From: Cocleimonas flava
GTDB lineage: Bacteria; Pseudomonadota; Gammaproteobacteria; Thiotrichales; Thiotrichaceae
Direction: 5' to 3'
Length of the DNA: 64,000 bases
Assembly: GCF_004339015.1 (NCBI RefSeq)
Contig: NZ_SMFQ01000003.1
Location: 744,001-808,000, forward strand
Positions 9,704 through 19,050 of the stretch are shown here, piece after piece. Each line of letters opens with the position of its first letter. Position 1 is the stretch's first letter. The notes beneath the pieces were generated by a model. That model worked only from the letters and a program-made list of their open reading frames with translations. It did no database searches and was not told where the DNA came from. Both the position numbers and the translations under genes were made by a program.

Positions 9704-11279
9704 TTTGATTACTCTTGTTTGTAATATCGTTATTGGCATTATCTCTAACGTCGTCTGTGACACTGTCATCCAGTGAAACACCTGCCATTAACAAGCCCAT
9801 TTTCTCAACCGTGATCTCTTCAATAGGGTAAAAGCTGGAAAGCACTCCGCCACAGATTGCCCCCATGCGATCTGATATCTCCATCAATTCATCAAGGTCT
9901 TGCGAGATAACCAGAACTGCTGCACCTTTCGAAGCCATTTTACGAATCGCTTCACGTATCGTCTGTGCAGCACCTGCATCAACTCCCCAGGTGGGTTGTG
10001 AAACAATCAAAATATTGGGATTTTGGTCGAACTCTCTACCCATAATGAATTTTTGTAAATTACCCCCGGAAAGACTCGCCGCAGGGACTTCGGCATTAGG
10101 GGTTTTCACTGAGAAATCTTTAATCACTTTATTGGCATATTGCTCGGTTTTGCCATAATCAATAAAGCCATGATTGATGAAGTCGAGACGTTCATAAGAC
10201 GTTAAAAAGGCATTGTCGATTAAATTCATATCCGGCATCGCACCGTGACCGAGACGCTTTTCAGGCACACTTGCCATTCCCATTAAACGTCGCTTATTCG
10301 GCCCCAGATGTCCAACTTGCTCGCCTTCTATAATGATACTGCCAGATTCAGTTAAATGCTCGCCATTGAGTGCGGTCAATAATTCATCCTGTCCATTACC
10401 TGCAACACCTGCAATACCTACTACCTCACCCGAGTGGACTAACAGGTTAATATCCTTTAACGATATACCCAGTGGATCTTTCGCTACCATATTCAGGTTT
10501 TTAGCTTTTAAACGGATATCACCAAGGATTGGTTTTTCCGGGTGTTGAAATGCCTGCATCTCTTCGCCCATCATCATTGCAGCAAGTGAGCCGGTACTTT
10601 CTTTATCAACCGATACTGTCGCGACTTTTTTACCCAGCCTTAAAATGGTGGCGTCATGACAAAGTGCTTTGATTTCATCGAGCTTATGACTGATATAGAG
10701 TATTGCCAGCCCTTCTTCACCCAGACGTCTTAAGGTAACAAATAATTTTTCCACTTCCTGCGGGGTCAATACCGAGGTTGGTTCATCCATTATCAGCAGC
10801 TTGGGTTCTTGCAATAAACAACGAATGATTTCAATACGCTGGCGTTCACCTACGGACAAGGTATAAACGTGGCGATCCGGATCAAGAGGCAAACCATAAC
10901 GCTGAGATACTTCTGTGATCTGCTCTGCCAGTTCTCTCATGCTGCTCGCATGATCCATTCCCAGTGATATATTTTCGACGACGGTTAATGAATCAAATAG
11001 TGAAAAATGTTGAAACACCATTGCAATGCCCAATTCTCTGGCATGGGCGGGTGCCTTGATATTGACTGCTTTTCCATTAAATTTAATTTCTCCAGCATCT
11101 GGCTTCAAAATACCGTAAATCATTTTTACCAGCGTGGATTTACCTGCACCATTTTCACCGAGTAAAGCGTGCACTTCGCCAGGTCTGATTTTCAGATCGA
11201 CATTGTCAGTAGCGAGTACACCTGGAAATGCTTTACGCATTCCTGTGAGTTCTAGCAAATACTCAGATGGTTGAGCCAT
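9693..11279 (-). CDS. ABC transporter ATPase with two nucleotide-binding domains (nucleoside import)
   Basis: Duplicated ATPase of 528 aa (RbsA/YufO layout). Domain 1 has Walker A GENGAGKST (about 40-48), signature LSVGERQR and Walker B LLIMDEPTSVL. Domain 2 has a degenerate P-loop GVAGNGQDE, signature LSGGNLQK and ILIVSQPTWGVD, with the catalytic Glu replaced by Gln. Such asymmetry is usual in this family. It is the first gene of the importer operon, and the operon's promoter region should lie in 11280-11566. Confidence 0.93.
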   Translation of the reverse strand: MAQPSEYLLELTGMRKAFPGVLATDNVDLKIRPGEVHALLGENGAGKSTLVKMIYGILKPDAGEIKFNGKAVNIKAPAHARELGIAMVFQHFSLFDSLTVVENISLGMDHASSMRELAEQITEVSQRYGLPLDPDRHVYTLSVGERQRIEIIRCLLQEPKLLIMDEPTSVLTPQEVEKLFVTLRRLGEEGLAILYISHKLDEIKALCHDATILRLGKKVATVSVDKESTGSLAAMMMGEEMQAFQHPEKPILGDIRLKAKNLNMVAKDPLGISLKDINLLVHSGEVVGIAGVAGNGQDELLTALNGEHLTESGSIIIEGEQVGHLGPNKRRLMGMASVPEKRLGHGAMPDMNLIDNAFLTSYERLDFINHGFIDYGKTEQYANKVIKDFSVKTPNAEVPAASLSGGNLQKFIMGREFDQNPNILIVSQPTWGVDAGAAQTIREAIRKMASKGAAVLVISQDLDELMEISDRMGAICGGVLSSFYPIEEITVEKMGLLMAGVSLDDSVTDDVRDNANNDITNKSNQNAT

Positions 11280-11375
11280 GTGTTTCCCTATCCAGATTAA
11301 TCTAAAATTGTACCGTTAAAAAACAAATGAATTTCATACATTTGCAATAAATCTAATAATGTTTCCTTAAATGAT

Positions 11376-11408
11376 TAAAAAATGCCCTCAAAGTGGGGAG
11401 GTGCCTTT
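11376..11408 (-). repeat. C6/G6 dispersed repeat, unit 4 (diverged)
   Basis: Reverse-oriented, with the G-run interrupted (GTGGGGAGGTG). It lies between the importer operon and guaD, about 80 bp from unit 5. The two units point away from each other and share the 287-bp gap, in which nothing else was recognised. Confidence 0.75.
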
Positions 11409-11487
11409 AATCGTTTTAAATATATGTTTCTTTATTACACTTTTAATACACTTTAAATAGACGCGTATTAAACCCTTATCGATTGTA

Positions 11488-11516
11488 CCCACCCCCCTAC
11501 TTTAGAGGCTTTTTTT
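11488..11516 (+). repeat. C6/G6 dispersed repeat, unit 5
   Basis: Forward copy (CCCACCCCCCTACTTTAGAGGC plus T7), 51 bp beyond the stop of the minus-strand guanine deaminase gene. Confidence 0.85.
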
Positions 11517-11566
11517 CATGAATGAATAAAAGTCATTGTTCTAGTACTTTTCACCCATGATACTTT

Positions 11567-12901
11567 TCACCCATAATACTTCTTACCCATAATATAGGTT
11601 TCTTTAACACAACGATCATCGCCCAACATCAATAATGAAAACAGACGCTCTTCAAACGTAGTGCATTGTTCTATTTTAAATTTCAGCAACGGCGTTGCCT
11701 GATAATCCATCACCACAAAATCAGCTTCCTTACCCTGTTCAAAGTTCCCAATGTTATCGTCTAAATCCAGTGTTTTAGCGCCACCGAGTGTTGCCATGTA
11801 CAAAGACTGGAATGCAGATAAGCTTTGGTCTTGAAGTTGTTGAATTTTATAGGCTTCGTTAATCGTTTGCAGGATTGAGAAACTGTCCCCACCGGCAACA
11901 TCGGTACCCAAACCTACTTTCACTTTGTGCTGTTGTGCTTTATGCAGATTAAACAAGCCACTACCGATAAAAAGATTAGAACGCGGGCAATACGATATAG
12001 ACGAGTCCGTTTCAGCAAGTCGTTGCCATTCGCCATCGTCCAGGTGAATACCATGCGCAAAAACAGAGCGTTTACCCAGCAAATCATAATGATCGTAAAC
12101 ATCCAGATAGTTTTTCCTCTCTGGAAATAAGTCATGCACCCATTCGCACTCTTTTTTATTCTCAGAAAGATGTGTTTGAAAATGCACATCCGGAAATTCT
12201 TTTAATAAGCGCCCTGCCGCTTCCAACTGTTCTGGGGTGCTGGTCGGTGCAAAACGCGGCGTTACGGCATAACGTAAACGATCTTTATTGTGCCATTTCT
12301 CAATAAGTTGTTTGCTTTCGCTATAAGATGTTTCGGGGGTATCCAGTAAATAATCTGGCGCATGTCGGTCCATCATCACTTTGCCGCAAATCATGCGTAA
12401 ATTTCGTTGCTGTGCTTCTGTAAAAAACGCATCGACGGATTGTGGGTGCACCGTGCCGAAAACTAAGGCGGTAGTGGTTCCATTAGACAGTAATTGATCG
12501 AGGAAAAAACGGGCTATTTCTGCGGCATATTCCGGATCAGAGAAATTCGATTCAGCAGGAAAAGTATAGGTTTCGAGCCACTCAAGCAATTGTTCGCCGT
12601 AAGATGCGATAATTTCACACTGTGGGAAATGAATGTGTGTATCAATAAAACCGGGAGTGATCAGGCAATTAGGGTGCTTCGTAATCTGAGCATCAGCGGG
12701 TAATGCTTTGAGTAGCGCTTCCGCTTCACCACATGACTGAACCTGACCATTACTATCAATGACCAGTAAACCATCTTTAAAATACTGCCAGCTATTCTCT
12801 TTTGTTTCGGTTGAAGACTGATATTGAGGATCACTTAAGAAATGCAATATTTCGCCGCGATGAGCAGTTACTGAATCTATAGATGAAGCTATAATTGCCA
12901 T
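11567..12901 (-). CDS. guaD: Guanine deaminase
   Basis: Amidohydrolase of 444 aa converting guanine to xanthine and ammonia. The metal-binding start motif PGFIDTHIHFPQ (about residue 84), the substrate-side segment FPAESNF, HLSE, FAHGIHL, CPRSNLFIGSG and GLGTDVAGGDSFS follow the guanine deaminase pattern closely. It is the last gene of the minus-strand xdhABC-guaD operon, overlapping xdhC by one base. The C-terminus is normal. It feeds xanthine directly to the dehydrogenase encoded upstream. Confidence 0.95.
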   Translation of the reverse strand: MAIIASSIDSVTAHRGEILHFLSDPQYQSSTETKENSWQYFKDGLLVIDSNGQVQSCGEAEALLKALPADAQITKHPNCLITPGFIDTHIHFPQCEIIASYGEQLLEWLETYTFPAESNFSDPEYAAEIARFFLDQLLSNGTTTALVFGTVHPQSVDAFFTEAQQRNLRMICGKVMMDRHAPDYLLDTPETSYSESKQLIEKWHNKDRLRYAVTPRFAPTSTPEQLEAAGRLLKEFPDVHFQTHLSENKKECEWVHDLFPERKNYLDVYDHYDLLGKRSVFAHGIHLDDGEWQRLAETDSSISYCPRSNLFIGSGLFNLHKAQQHKVKVGLGTDVAGGDSFSILQTINEAYKIQQLQDQSLSAFQSLYMATLGGAKTLDLDDNIGNFEQGKEADFVVMDYQATPLLKFKIEQCTTFEERLFSLLMLGDDRCVKETYIMGKKYYG

Positions 12902-13728
12902 TAATCCCTGCTCTCTATGCTAACTATCTTGTTTATATCATCTTCAAGTCGAGCATAATCTAACTGCTGCTTTTCTTTTAACAACAGACATTCTGCCATG
13001 ATCGAAACAGCAATCTCCATTGGTTTTTTAGTCTTTAAGTCGGGCAACCCCATGGGGCACGTCAACTGTTGCAGCTCATCCTGATTAAAGCCTTTCTTTA
13101 ATAGACGCTGTCTAAATTTTAGCCCTTTGGTACTCGAACCTATGACACCACAATAGACTGCATCACCACGGGTTAGAATTGCTTCGCAGAGTTGCTGGTC
13201 AAGCGCATGGTCGTGTGTCATCACCAGAAAGTAACTTTTTTTAGGACAGGATTCGACTGCCAGTTCGGGTTGTTTTAAATGGATTATTTGAACATTTCTC
13301 GCATCAATATCACTGAGCAGTTCTGGTCTGGAATCGAACAGGTTTACCTTACAATCTACCTCAGCCAATATCTTGACCAATGCCTGACCGATATGCCCTG
13401 CGCCAAAAATATTGAGCACAAAATCACTTGCGGGAAATACCTCAAAAAAGACCGAAACCACGCCACCACAGCATTGCTTTAAATCTTTTCCCAGATTAAA
13501 ACGTTCGGTATGTTGCTGTAATTTATTGGATTTCAATAACTCACGTGCAATGTCGATAGATTGAAACTCCAGTGCACCGCCACCAATGGTATCGAAAGTG
13601 GCATCTTCAGAAACCACCATTTTTGTGCCCGTATCGCGTGGACTGGAACCGCGAACACCCATCACCGTGAGCAACACGAATCCTTGCGCTTCAGATTCTA
13701 GCTTCGCCATTGCCTGAACCCAGTTCAA
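12901..13728 (-). CDS. xdhC: Xanthine dehydrogenase accessory protein XdhC
   Basis: Molybdenum-cofactor sulfuration/insertion chaperone for xanthine dehydrogenase, 275 aa. The N-terminal XdhC/CoxI motif RGSSPRDTGTKMVV and GGGALEFQ are followed by a Rossmann-like half starting FGAGHIGQALVKIL and ending GVIGSSTKGLKFRQRL. It is translationally coupled to xdhB (4-bp overlap) and guaD (1-bp overlap). It is not part of the mature enzyme. Confidence 0.95.
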   Translation of the reverse strand: MNWVQAMAKLESEAQGFVLLTVMGVRGSSPRDTGTKMVVSEDATFDTIGGGALEFQSIDIARELLKSNKLQQHTERFNLGKDLKQCCGGVVSVFFEVFPASDFVLNIFGAGHIGQALVKILAEVDCKVNLFDSRPELLSDIDARNVQIIHLKQPELAVESCPKKSYFLVMTHDHALDQQLCEAILTRGDAVYCGVIGSSTKGLKFRQRLLKKGFNQDELQQLTCPMGLPDLKTKKPMEIAVSIMAECLLLKEKQQLDYARLEDDINKIVSIESRD

Positions 13729-16049
13729 GACTTTGCTCCGCTATTTGTATCAGTATCATCAACAATATCAGTTATGGCGCTAATGGCATTCATAATATTT
13801 TCAGGAGTTGCAGGCGCATCCAAGGGTGGATTAATTTTGTAATCAGCGACACTGGCTATCGCATCGCGAATCGCAAAAAACACCGAGAATCCCAACAGCA
13901 ATGGTGGTTCACCGACAGCTTTTGAACGCAATATGGTGTCCTCATGATTCGGGTTATGAAAAAGTTTTACTCTAAGGTCATCTGGACAATCGTTAACAGC
14001 AGGAATTTTATAGGTGGAAGGTGCATGCGTCATTAGCTTGCCCTTCGGGTTCCACCACAAATCTTCTGTCGTAAGCCAACCCATTCCCTGAATAAAAGCG
14101 CCTTCTACCTGACCGATATCTATTGCTGTATTAATTGGATTACCGGCATCGTGTAATAAATCTGCTCGGAGTAACTTCATCTCGCCGGTCAAGGTATCAA
14201 CAATCACTTCTGAAACGGCTGCACCGTAGGCAAAATAGAAAAAAGGTCGACCTTGTAACTTATCCTTGTCCCAATTCAGTTTGGGTGTTTTATAAAAACC
14301 GTCTGACCAGAGTTGTATTCGGTTTTCATAAGCTTCTACAACAAGTTCTGTGAAGGGTATCGATTGTTTATCAAGACTGACCGTATCATTTTCAAATAAC
14401 ACATCTTGAATGTCACCCCCCCACTTATGGGCGATATATTCTGCAAAACGTTGTTTAATCTGTGCAGCAGCATTCTCGGCGGCTTTACCATTTAAATCAG
14501 TTCCGGAAGATGCCGCAGTTGCGGATGTATTAACGACTTTACTGGTATCTGTGGCTGTCGCTCGTACCCGACTTAGATCAACACCCAGCACTAATGCAAC
14601 AACCTGCGCAACTTTGGTATTCAGCCCTTGCCCCATTTCAGTGCCGCCATGATTCACCAGAATAGAGCCATCGGTGTAGATATGGACCAATGCACCAGCC
14701 TGATTGAAATGCACCACATTGAATGAAATCCCGAATTTTACGGGGGTCAGTGCTAAACCTTTTTTTAGAATTGGGCTCGTTTCGTTGTAAGCCTTAATCT
14801 CAGCGCGACGCGCTACGTAATCGCTGGTTTCTTCTAACTCGGCAACCAGCTCATGAATAACATTGTCTTCGACCGTTTGACCATAAGGCGTAACATTGCG
14901 CTCAGCGTTGCCGTAAAAATTAGCTTTACGGATTTCCAGAGCGTCTTTACCTAAGTCACGTGCAATATTATCAATAATATTTTCAATCACGATGGCTCCC
15001 TGTGGACCACCAAAGCCTCGAAATGCGGTATTTGACTGGGTATTGGTTTTGCCACACATCGCGTGTATTTCAACATCACTCAGATAGTAAGCATTATCAA
15101 AATGGCATACCGCACGGGTTGCTACCGGTGGTGATAGGTCAGTTGAAAACCCCGAACGCAAAACCATTTCGACTTTGGCTGCAAGAATTCGTCCATCTTC
15201 ATCAAAGCCAACATCGTATTCATAGTAGAAACAATGACGTTTTCCCGTAGCCATAAAGTCATCATCACGATCGAGACGAATTTTTACTGAGCATTTCAGG
15301 TAATCAGCACATATCGCGGCGACACAGGCAAACAAGCCCGATTGAGACTCTTTACCACCAAAGCCACCGCCCATACGGCGTGTTTCGATAAGCACCTGAT
15401 TAAAATCACGCTTAGTCGAATGCGCAACCAAATGCTGCATTTCAGTAGGATGCTGAGTGGAACAATACACCAGCATGCCATTATCTTCTTTAGGGATGGC
15501 GTAGGAGATCTGGCCTTCCAGATAAAACTGTTCCTGCCCGCCTACATAGAATGTTCCTTTGCTTCGATGTGGGGAATCTTTGAGTTTCTTTTCGGGTTCG
15601 CCACGTACTAACTGCATTGGCGGAACCACAAACGAACCCTGGAGCTTAGCTTCCTGTGGCGTCATGATTGCAGGTAAATCTTCGTATTCGACTTTTGCTA
15701 ATACGCTTGCGCGACGAGCCGCCATATAGTTTTTGGCAACAACCACGAACATTGGCTGACCTACAAACTGTACTAAACCATCGGCAAGAATAGGATCATC
15801 CTGAACTATCGGACCACATTCGTTTTCGCCCGAAATATCTTTGGCAGTTAATACTGCGACCACATCCTCGGCGGCTTCAACAGCGGATAAGTCCATGGAT
15901 TTGATTAATGCATGTGGGCGCTCGCTTAAACCCAGAGCCGCATACAAGGTTCCGTTGACCTCAGCAATATCATCCACATACACCGCTTCACCAGACACAT
16001 GTAAATGCGCGGATTCGTGAGGATGAGATTTTTTGGGTGACTGCCTCAT
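13725..16049 (-). CDS. xdhB: Xanthine dehydrogenase molybdopterin-binding subunit
   Basis: Large catalytic subunit of 774 aa oxidising hypoxanthine and xanthine to urate. Diagnostic segments are GEAVYVDDI (N-terminus), RRMGGGFGGKESQ (molybdopterin dithiolene contact), AFRGFGGPQG, GGTEMGQGLNTK, RPFFYFAYGAA and the C-terminal GEPPLLLG, whose Glu is the conserved catalytic base. Four-base overlaps link it to xdhA and xdhC. Oddity: the stretch encoding AHKWGGDIQ (about 14410-14435) is nearly identical at DNA level to the dispersed C6/G6 repeat. Confidence 0.96.
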   Translation of the reverse strand: MRQSPKKSHPHESAHLHVSGEAVYVDDIAEVNGTLYAALGLSERPHALIKSMDLSAVEAAEDVVAVLTAKDISGENECGPIVQDDPILADGLVQFVGQPMFVVVAKNYMAARRASVLAKVEYEDLPAIMTPQEAKLQGSFVVPPMQLVRGEPEKKLKDSPHRSKGTFYVGGQEQFYLEGQISYAIPKEDNGMLVYCSTQHPTEMQHLVAHSTKRDFNQVLIETRRMGGGFGGKESQSGLFACVAAICADYLKCSVKIRLDRDDDFMATGKRHCFYYEYDVGFDEDGRILAAKVEMVLRSGFSTDLSPPVATRAVCHFDNAYYLSDVEIHAMCGKTNTQSNTAFRGFGGPQGAIVIENIIDNIARDLGKDALEIRKANFYGNAERNVTPYGQTVEDNVIHELVAELEETSDYVARRAEIKAYNETSPILKKGLALTPVKFGISFNVVHFNQAGALVHIYTDGSILVNHGGTEMGQGLNTKVAQVVALVLGVDLSRVRATATDTSKVVNTSATAASSGTDLNGKAAENAAAQIKQRFAEYIAHKWGGDIQDVLFENDTVSLDKQSIPFTELVVEAYENRIQLWSDGFYKTPKLNWDKDKLQGRPFFYFAYGAAVSEVIVDTLTGEMKLLRADLLHDAGNPINTAIDIGQVEGAFIQGMGWLTTEDLWWNPKGKLMTHAPSTYKIPAVNDCPDDLRVKLFHNPNHEDTILRSKAVGEPPLLLGFSVFFAIRDAIASVADYKINPPLDAPATPENIMNAISAITDIVDDTDTNSGAKS
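14413..14432 (+). repeat. C6/G6 repeat look-alike inside xdhB
   Basis: TCACCCCCCCACTTATGGGC on the plus strand differs from the unit-3 core at only two positions over 19 bases. It lacks the following T-run and is fully coding (minus strand, IAHKWGGD). It could be chance, or conversion of coding DNA by the repeat. Confidence 0.4.
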
Positions 16050-17515
16050 GAATTCACGCTCGTATTGGCAAACACATTGAGACTTTCGTTGGGCAATGGA
16101 TTCACCAAACGCGTTTCGAGATAAAAACGGTAGAGTAGATTTGTCGCCGATTGCACCCGGTTTTTATCACTCGCGCGCATATCAGTCATTGGCGCATAGT
16201 CTTGCTGCATCAACTTCATCGCAGTGCGAACATTCGATTCATTCCACTCCTGCCCGACCAAACTCTGTTCTGTCTGTTTGGCTCTCTTGGATGTTGCAGC
16301 CATGCCACCGTAGGTTATTCGACAACTCTCGACGGTATTGCCTTTCAAGCTAAGCGCAAACGCGGCGAATACTGCGGAGATATCAGAATCATGACGTTTA
16401 GAAAGTTTATAGCAGCGGAATTGTTGTCCTGTGACAGGCAAAGGCAGATAAATAGCTTCTACAATTTCATCTCGCTGCATATCTTTTTTCATATAATCGA
16501 GATAAAAATCCTCGAGCAACAACTTTCTTGAACCCGAAGTGCTACACAATTCAACTTCAGCGCCCAAGCTGATTAGTGCTGGCATGGAATCACCAATGGG
16601 TGAGCCATTGGCGACATTGCCCCCCAGGGTTCCGACATTACGTATCGGCTGTGAAGCAAAACGCTCCCACATCTGATCCATTTCTGGATAATATTCTGAC
16701 ACCGCTTTATACGTATCGGTTAACGACACTCCAGCGCCTATTCTCAACGACTCATCTTTCACTGAAAGTTGTTTTAGTTCAGTAACTTCTCCGATATAGA
16801 TGATCGGGTTCAGTTCTCTAAATTGTTTATTCACCCAAAGACCGACATCCGTGCCACCAGCGAGAATGGTTGCATCGGGATATTGAGCACGTAGCTCAGT
16901 TAATTCATGGATAGTTTTAGGTGCAAAAAATTGAGAATCTTTATAGTTATGGCTGAGTGCGGCGTCACGTTTTAAATTACGTAGCTGATTGCATAAATCA
17001 TCAGATTTAAATTCAACCAGAGGCAACTCAAACATTTGTTGTGCTGCATCAAGTATGGGACGATAGCCCGTACACCGGCATAAATTTCCAGTTAAGGCGC
17101 TTCTGACTTCTGACTGTTCGGGTTTGCTGCCTATGGCTTGATGTTTATTGTAAACATTCCACAATGACATAATAAAACCGGGCGTACAAAAACCGCATTG
17201 CGATCCATGTTGATCGACCATTGCTTGCTGAACCGGATGCAAACTCCCATCACTTTGACGCAAATACTCAACGGTGAAAACAGCTTTAGCATCAAGTGTA
17301 GGAACAAACTGAATACAGGCATTAACCGTTTTCAACTCAAGTTCATCATTGACAAGTTCGCCAATGACAACCGTACATGCACCACAATCACCCTCTGCAC
17401 AGCCTTCTTTCGAGCCTGTGAGTCCTTGATCTGTACGTAAAAAATCTAATAGGGTTTTGTCAGCTCGAATATCCTCAAGCTGAGTCAATTTATTATTGAG
17501 AACAAACTGAATCAC
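16046..17515 (-). CDS. xdhA: Xanthine dehydrogenase FeS/FAD subunit
   Basis: Small subunit of 489 aa. Two [2Fe-2S] domains use Cys 39, 44, 47 and 67 (plant-ferredoxin type) and Cys 107, 110, 146 and 148 (helical domain). The FAD-binding domain follows with ILAGGTDVGLWVN and GTLGGNVANGSPIGDS, and a CO-dehydrogenase flavoprotein C-terminal domain ends the chain. First gene of xdhABC-guaD, transcribed away from the nucleoside porin. The 585-bp gap upstream must hold its promoter, which I could not pinpoint. Confidence 0.96.
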   Translation of the reverse strand: MIQFVLNNKLTQLEDIRADKTLLDFLRTDQGLTGSKEGCAEGDCGACTVVIGELVNDELELKTVNACIQFVPTLDAKAVFTVEYLRQSDGSLHPVQQAMVDQHGSQCGFCTPGFIMSLWNVYNKHQAIGSKPEQSEVRSALTGNLCRCTGYRPILDAAQQMFELPLVEFKSDDLCNQLRNLKRDAALSHNYKDSQFFAPKTIHELTELRAQYPDATILAGGTDVGLWVNKQFRELNPIIYIGEVTELKQLSVKDESLRIGAGVSLTDTYKAVSEYYPEMDQMWERFASQPIRNVGTLGGNVANGSPIGDSMPALISLGAEVELCSTSGSRKLLLEDFYLDYMKKDMQRDEIVEAIYLPLPVTGQQFRCYKLSKRHDSDISAVFAAFALSLKGNTVESCRITYGGMAATSKRAKQTEQSLVGQEWNESNVRTAMKLMQQDYAPMTDMRASDKNRVQSATNLLYRFYLETRLVNPLPNESLNVFANTSVNS

Positions 17516-17832
17516 TTAAAACAAAACTCCATCAAATGCATATTGTTTACGTTAAAAATTTATACCATCTCAACTGATAGTATTCATAGTAAAGGATAGC
17601 AGAGATTAATTTTTTGTAGACTGAATTATCTATAATAATCATGCATACAAAGCTCAGAAGAAAACGTGAATCTAACGCTTATTTAAAGGTGTACAGATCC
17701 AACCGTACTTCATTTTCCCAATAAGTAATTGAGCAAGATTCATGCCAGTTACACCATCCTCATTTTGCCTTAATTTAGCAAGCTTATTGATAACCAGACT
17801 CTAGAGAGGTCCAGCTAACAACAATACATTAC

Positions 17833-17878
17833 CCCAGAATAGTGCAAACACATATATGTATACACCCAGAACAGTGCA
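17833..17878 (+). promoter_or_regulatory. Candidate upstream activator sites for the sigma-54 promoter
   Basis: Two direct repeats, CCCAGAATAGTGCA (17833-17846) and CCCAGAACAGTGCA (17865-17878), match at 13 of 14 positions and are spaced 32 bp, about three helical turns. They lie roughly 110-155 bp before the -24 element, where enhancer-binding proteins usually bind. The protein is unknown; an NtrC-like activator is a guess. Confidence 0.5.
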
Positions 17879-17983
17879 TGAATTAGCAATTAGAATTTAT
17901 CTCGATTTGAACAAACACCTCAGCCAGAGCCCTACTATAGTCCTACTAAAGCCCTCCTATACAAATATTGTGCACCCGCAGCA

Positions 17984-18001
17984 TTTGGCATAGTACTTGC
18001 T
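17984..18001 (+). promoter_or_regulatory. Sigma-54 (-24/-12) promoter for the nucleoside porin
   Basis: TTTGGCATAGTACTTGCT matches TGGCAY-N5-TTGCW with the invariant GG (17987-17988) and GC (17999-18000) exactly 12 bp apart. Expected transcription start is near 18012, giving a leader of about 90 nt. The rest of the 17516-18100 gap is AT-rich and shows no gene. Confidence 0.75.
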
Positions 18002-18100
18002 GACTTTATTTATTGATTGGTCAACAACTTTTCCAATTTTATTTTTTTACTCAAGTTTTTACTCAATGATTCATATCGTCATCTATCAGGAGAATATGCA

Positions 18101-18871
18101 ATGCCTTTAAATCTCTCATCACAAAAACTATCTACAACACTTAAATCTAGTTTAACTAAAGTAGCCGCCATAGCCAGTATATGTCTGGCCTCTACATTTT
18201 CCACTCATGCGGCTGATTGGAGTTCCACCAATGTACAACTGCTAAATGGCAGTGGTTATGAGCTTGGCGATAAAAATCGTACAATTTTTACGTTTGAAAA
18301 TGCACTCGGCTGGAAATATGGCGATAGCTTTTTATTCATCGACGTGACTGAACCTTTTAGCGAAGGAACGAGTTATTACAGTGAGTTTTCACCTCGATTT
18401 TCTCTTGGGAAAATAACGGGTAAAGATATGTCCTTTGGCATTGTCAAAGACGTGATGGTATCTACGACACTGGAAATGGGACAAGGCACGCGTGGTTACT
18501 TAGTAGGTGTAGGTTTACCTCTAGATATTTCGGGCTTTGCATTTGCTAATGTGAATTTATATGCACGCCAAAGTGACCGCGATTTTGCTGCTGATGACAC
18601 TGATCTAGGTGGACAGGTCACACTGACCTGGAATCGTCCGTTTACATTAGGTTCTACAAAGTGGAATTTTGAAGGATTTCTCGATTATGCGTTTGCTGAA
18701 AAAGGAGGCAGTGCGCCGAAAGAAGACAATATCGTTGCAGCACCACGCTTAATGCTGAATCTCGGAAAATCTTTACAAGTGGGTATCGAGCAACAAATAT
18801 GGAGAAATAAATTCGGCGTTAAAAATGTGGACGAAGATGTCACACAAGCAATGGTAAAATTCACGTTCTAA
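18101..18871 (+). CDS. Tsx/OmpK-like nucleoside-specific outer-membrane channel
   Basis: Outer-membrane beta-barrel protein of 256 aa resembling Tsx/OmpK nucleoside channels. A signal peptide ends in THA before ADWSSTNVQLLNG. Alternating beta-strand segments follow (FLFIDVTEPF, YSEFSPRFSLGK, GYLVGVGLPLD, KWNFEGFLDYAF), and the protein ends in a terminal Phe (MVKFTF), as barrel proteins do. A TTG at 18017 opens the frame earlier, but AGGAG precedes the ATG at 18101. It lies between the xdh and ureide operons and has its own sigma-54 promoter, so it probably admits nucleosides for the BMP importer. Confidence 0.88.
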   Translation: MPLNLSSQKLSTTLKSSLTKVAAIASICLASTFSTHAADWSSTNVQLLNGSGYELGDKNRTIFTFENALGWKYGDSFLFIDVTEPFSEGTSYYSEFSPRFSLGKITGKDMSFGIVKDVMVSTTLEMGQGTRGYLVGVGLPLDISGFAFANVNLYARQSDRDFAADDTDLGGQVTLTWNRPFTLGSTKWNFEGFLDYAFAEKGGSAPKEDNIVAAPRLMLNLGKSLQVGIEQQIWRNKFGVKNVDEDVTQAMVKFTF

Positions 18872-18929
18872 GTCTGTCATATCAAAGTAAACAGTATCTG
18901 CTTATTATTTATAACTAGAAACTAATGTC

Positions 18930-18964
18930 GTTATAAATTCCTCTTTCAAAGGGGAATTTATAAC
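18930..18964. terminator. Strong hairpin after the porin gene
   Basis: Perfect 12-bp arms GTTATAAATTCC and GGAATTTATAAC around an 11-nt loop, 58 bp past the porin stop. No T-run follows, so it may be an mRNA 3'-end stabiliser rather than a classical terminator. Confidence 0.5.
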
Positions 18965-19020
18965 TAAAGCAAATCATAATTAGATCAAAAAGAATGAAAA
19001 ACAAAGAATGCAGATTATAA

Positions 19021-19049
19021 GTCACCCCCCACCTTTGGGGCACTTTTTT
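19021..19049 (+). repeat. C6/G6 dispersed repeat, unit 6
   Basis: Forward copy of the CCACCTTTGGGG subtype (GTCACCCCCCACCTTTGGGG then CACT6). CCCC and GGGG can form a short stem before the T-run. It abuts the stop of the minus-strand allA gene (19051). Confidence 0.9.
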
Positions 19050-19050
19050 A

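Noticed and set aside
9704-9781. N-terminal extension of the YufP-like permease
   Set aside because: It would overlap the ATPase by 89 bp; the ATG at 9703 has a ribosome-binding site and a normal N-terminus.
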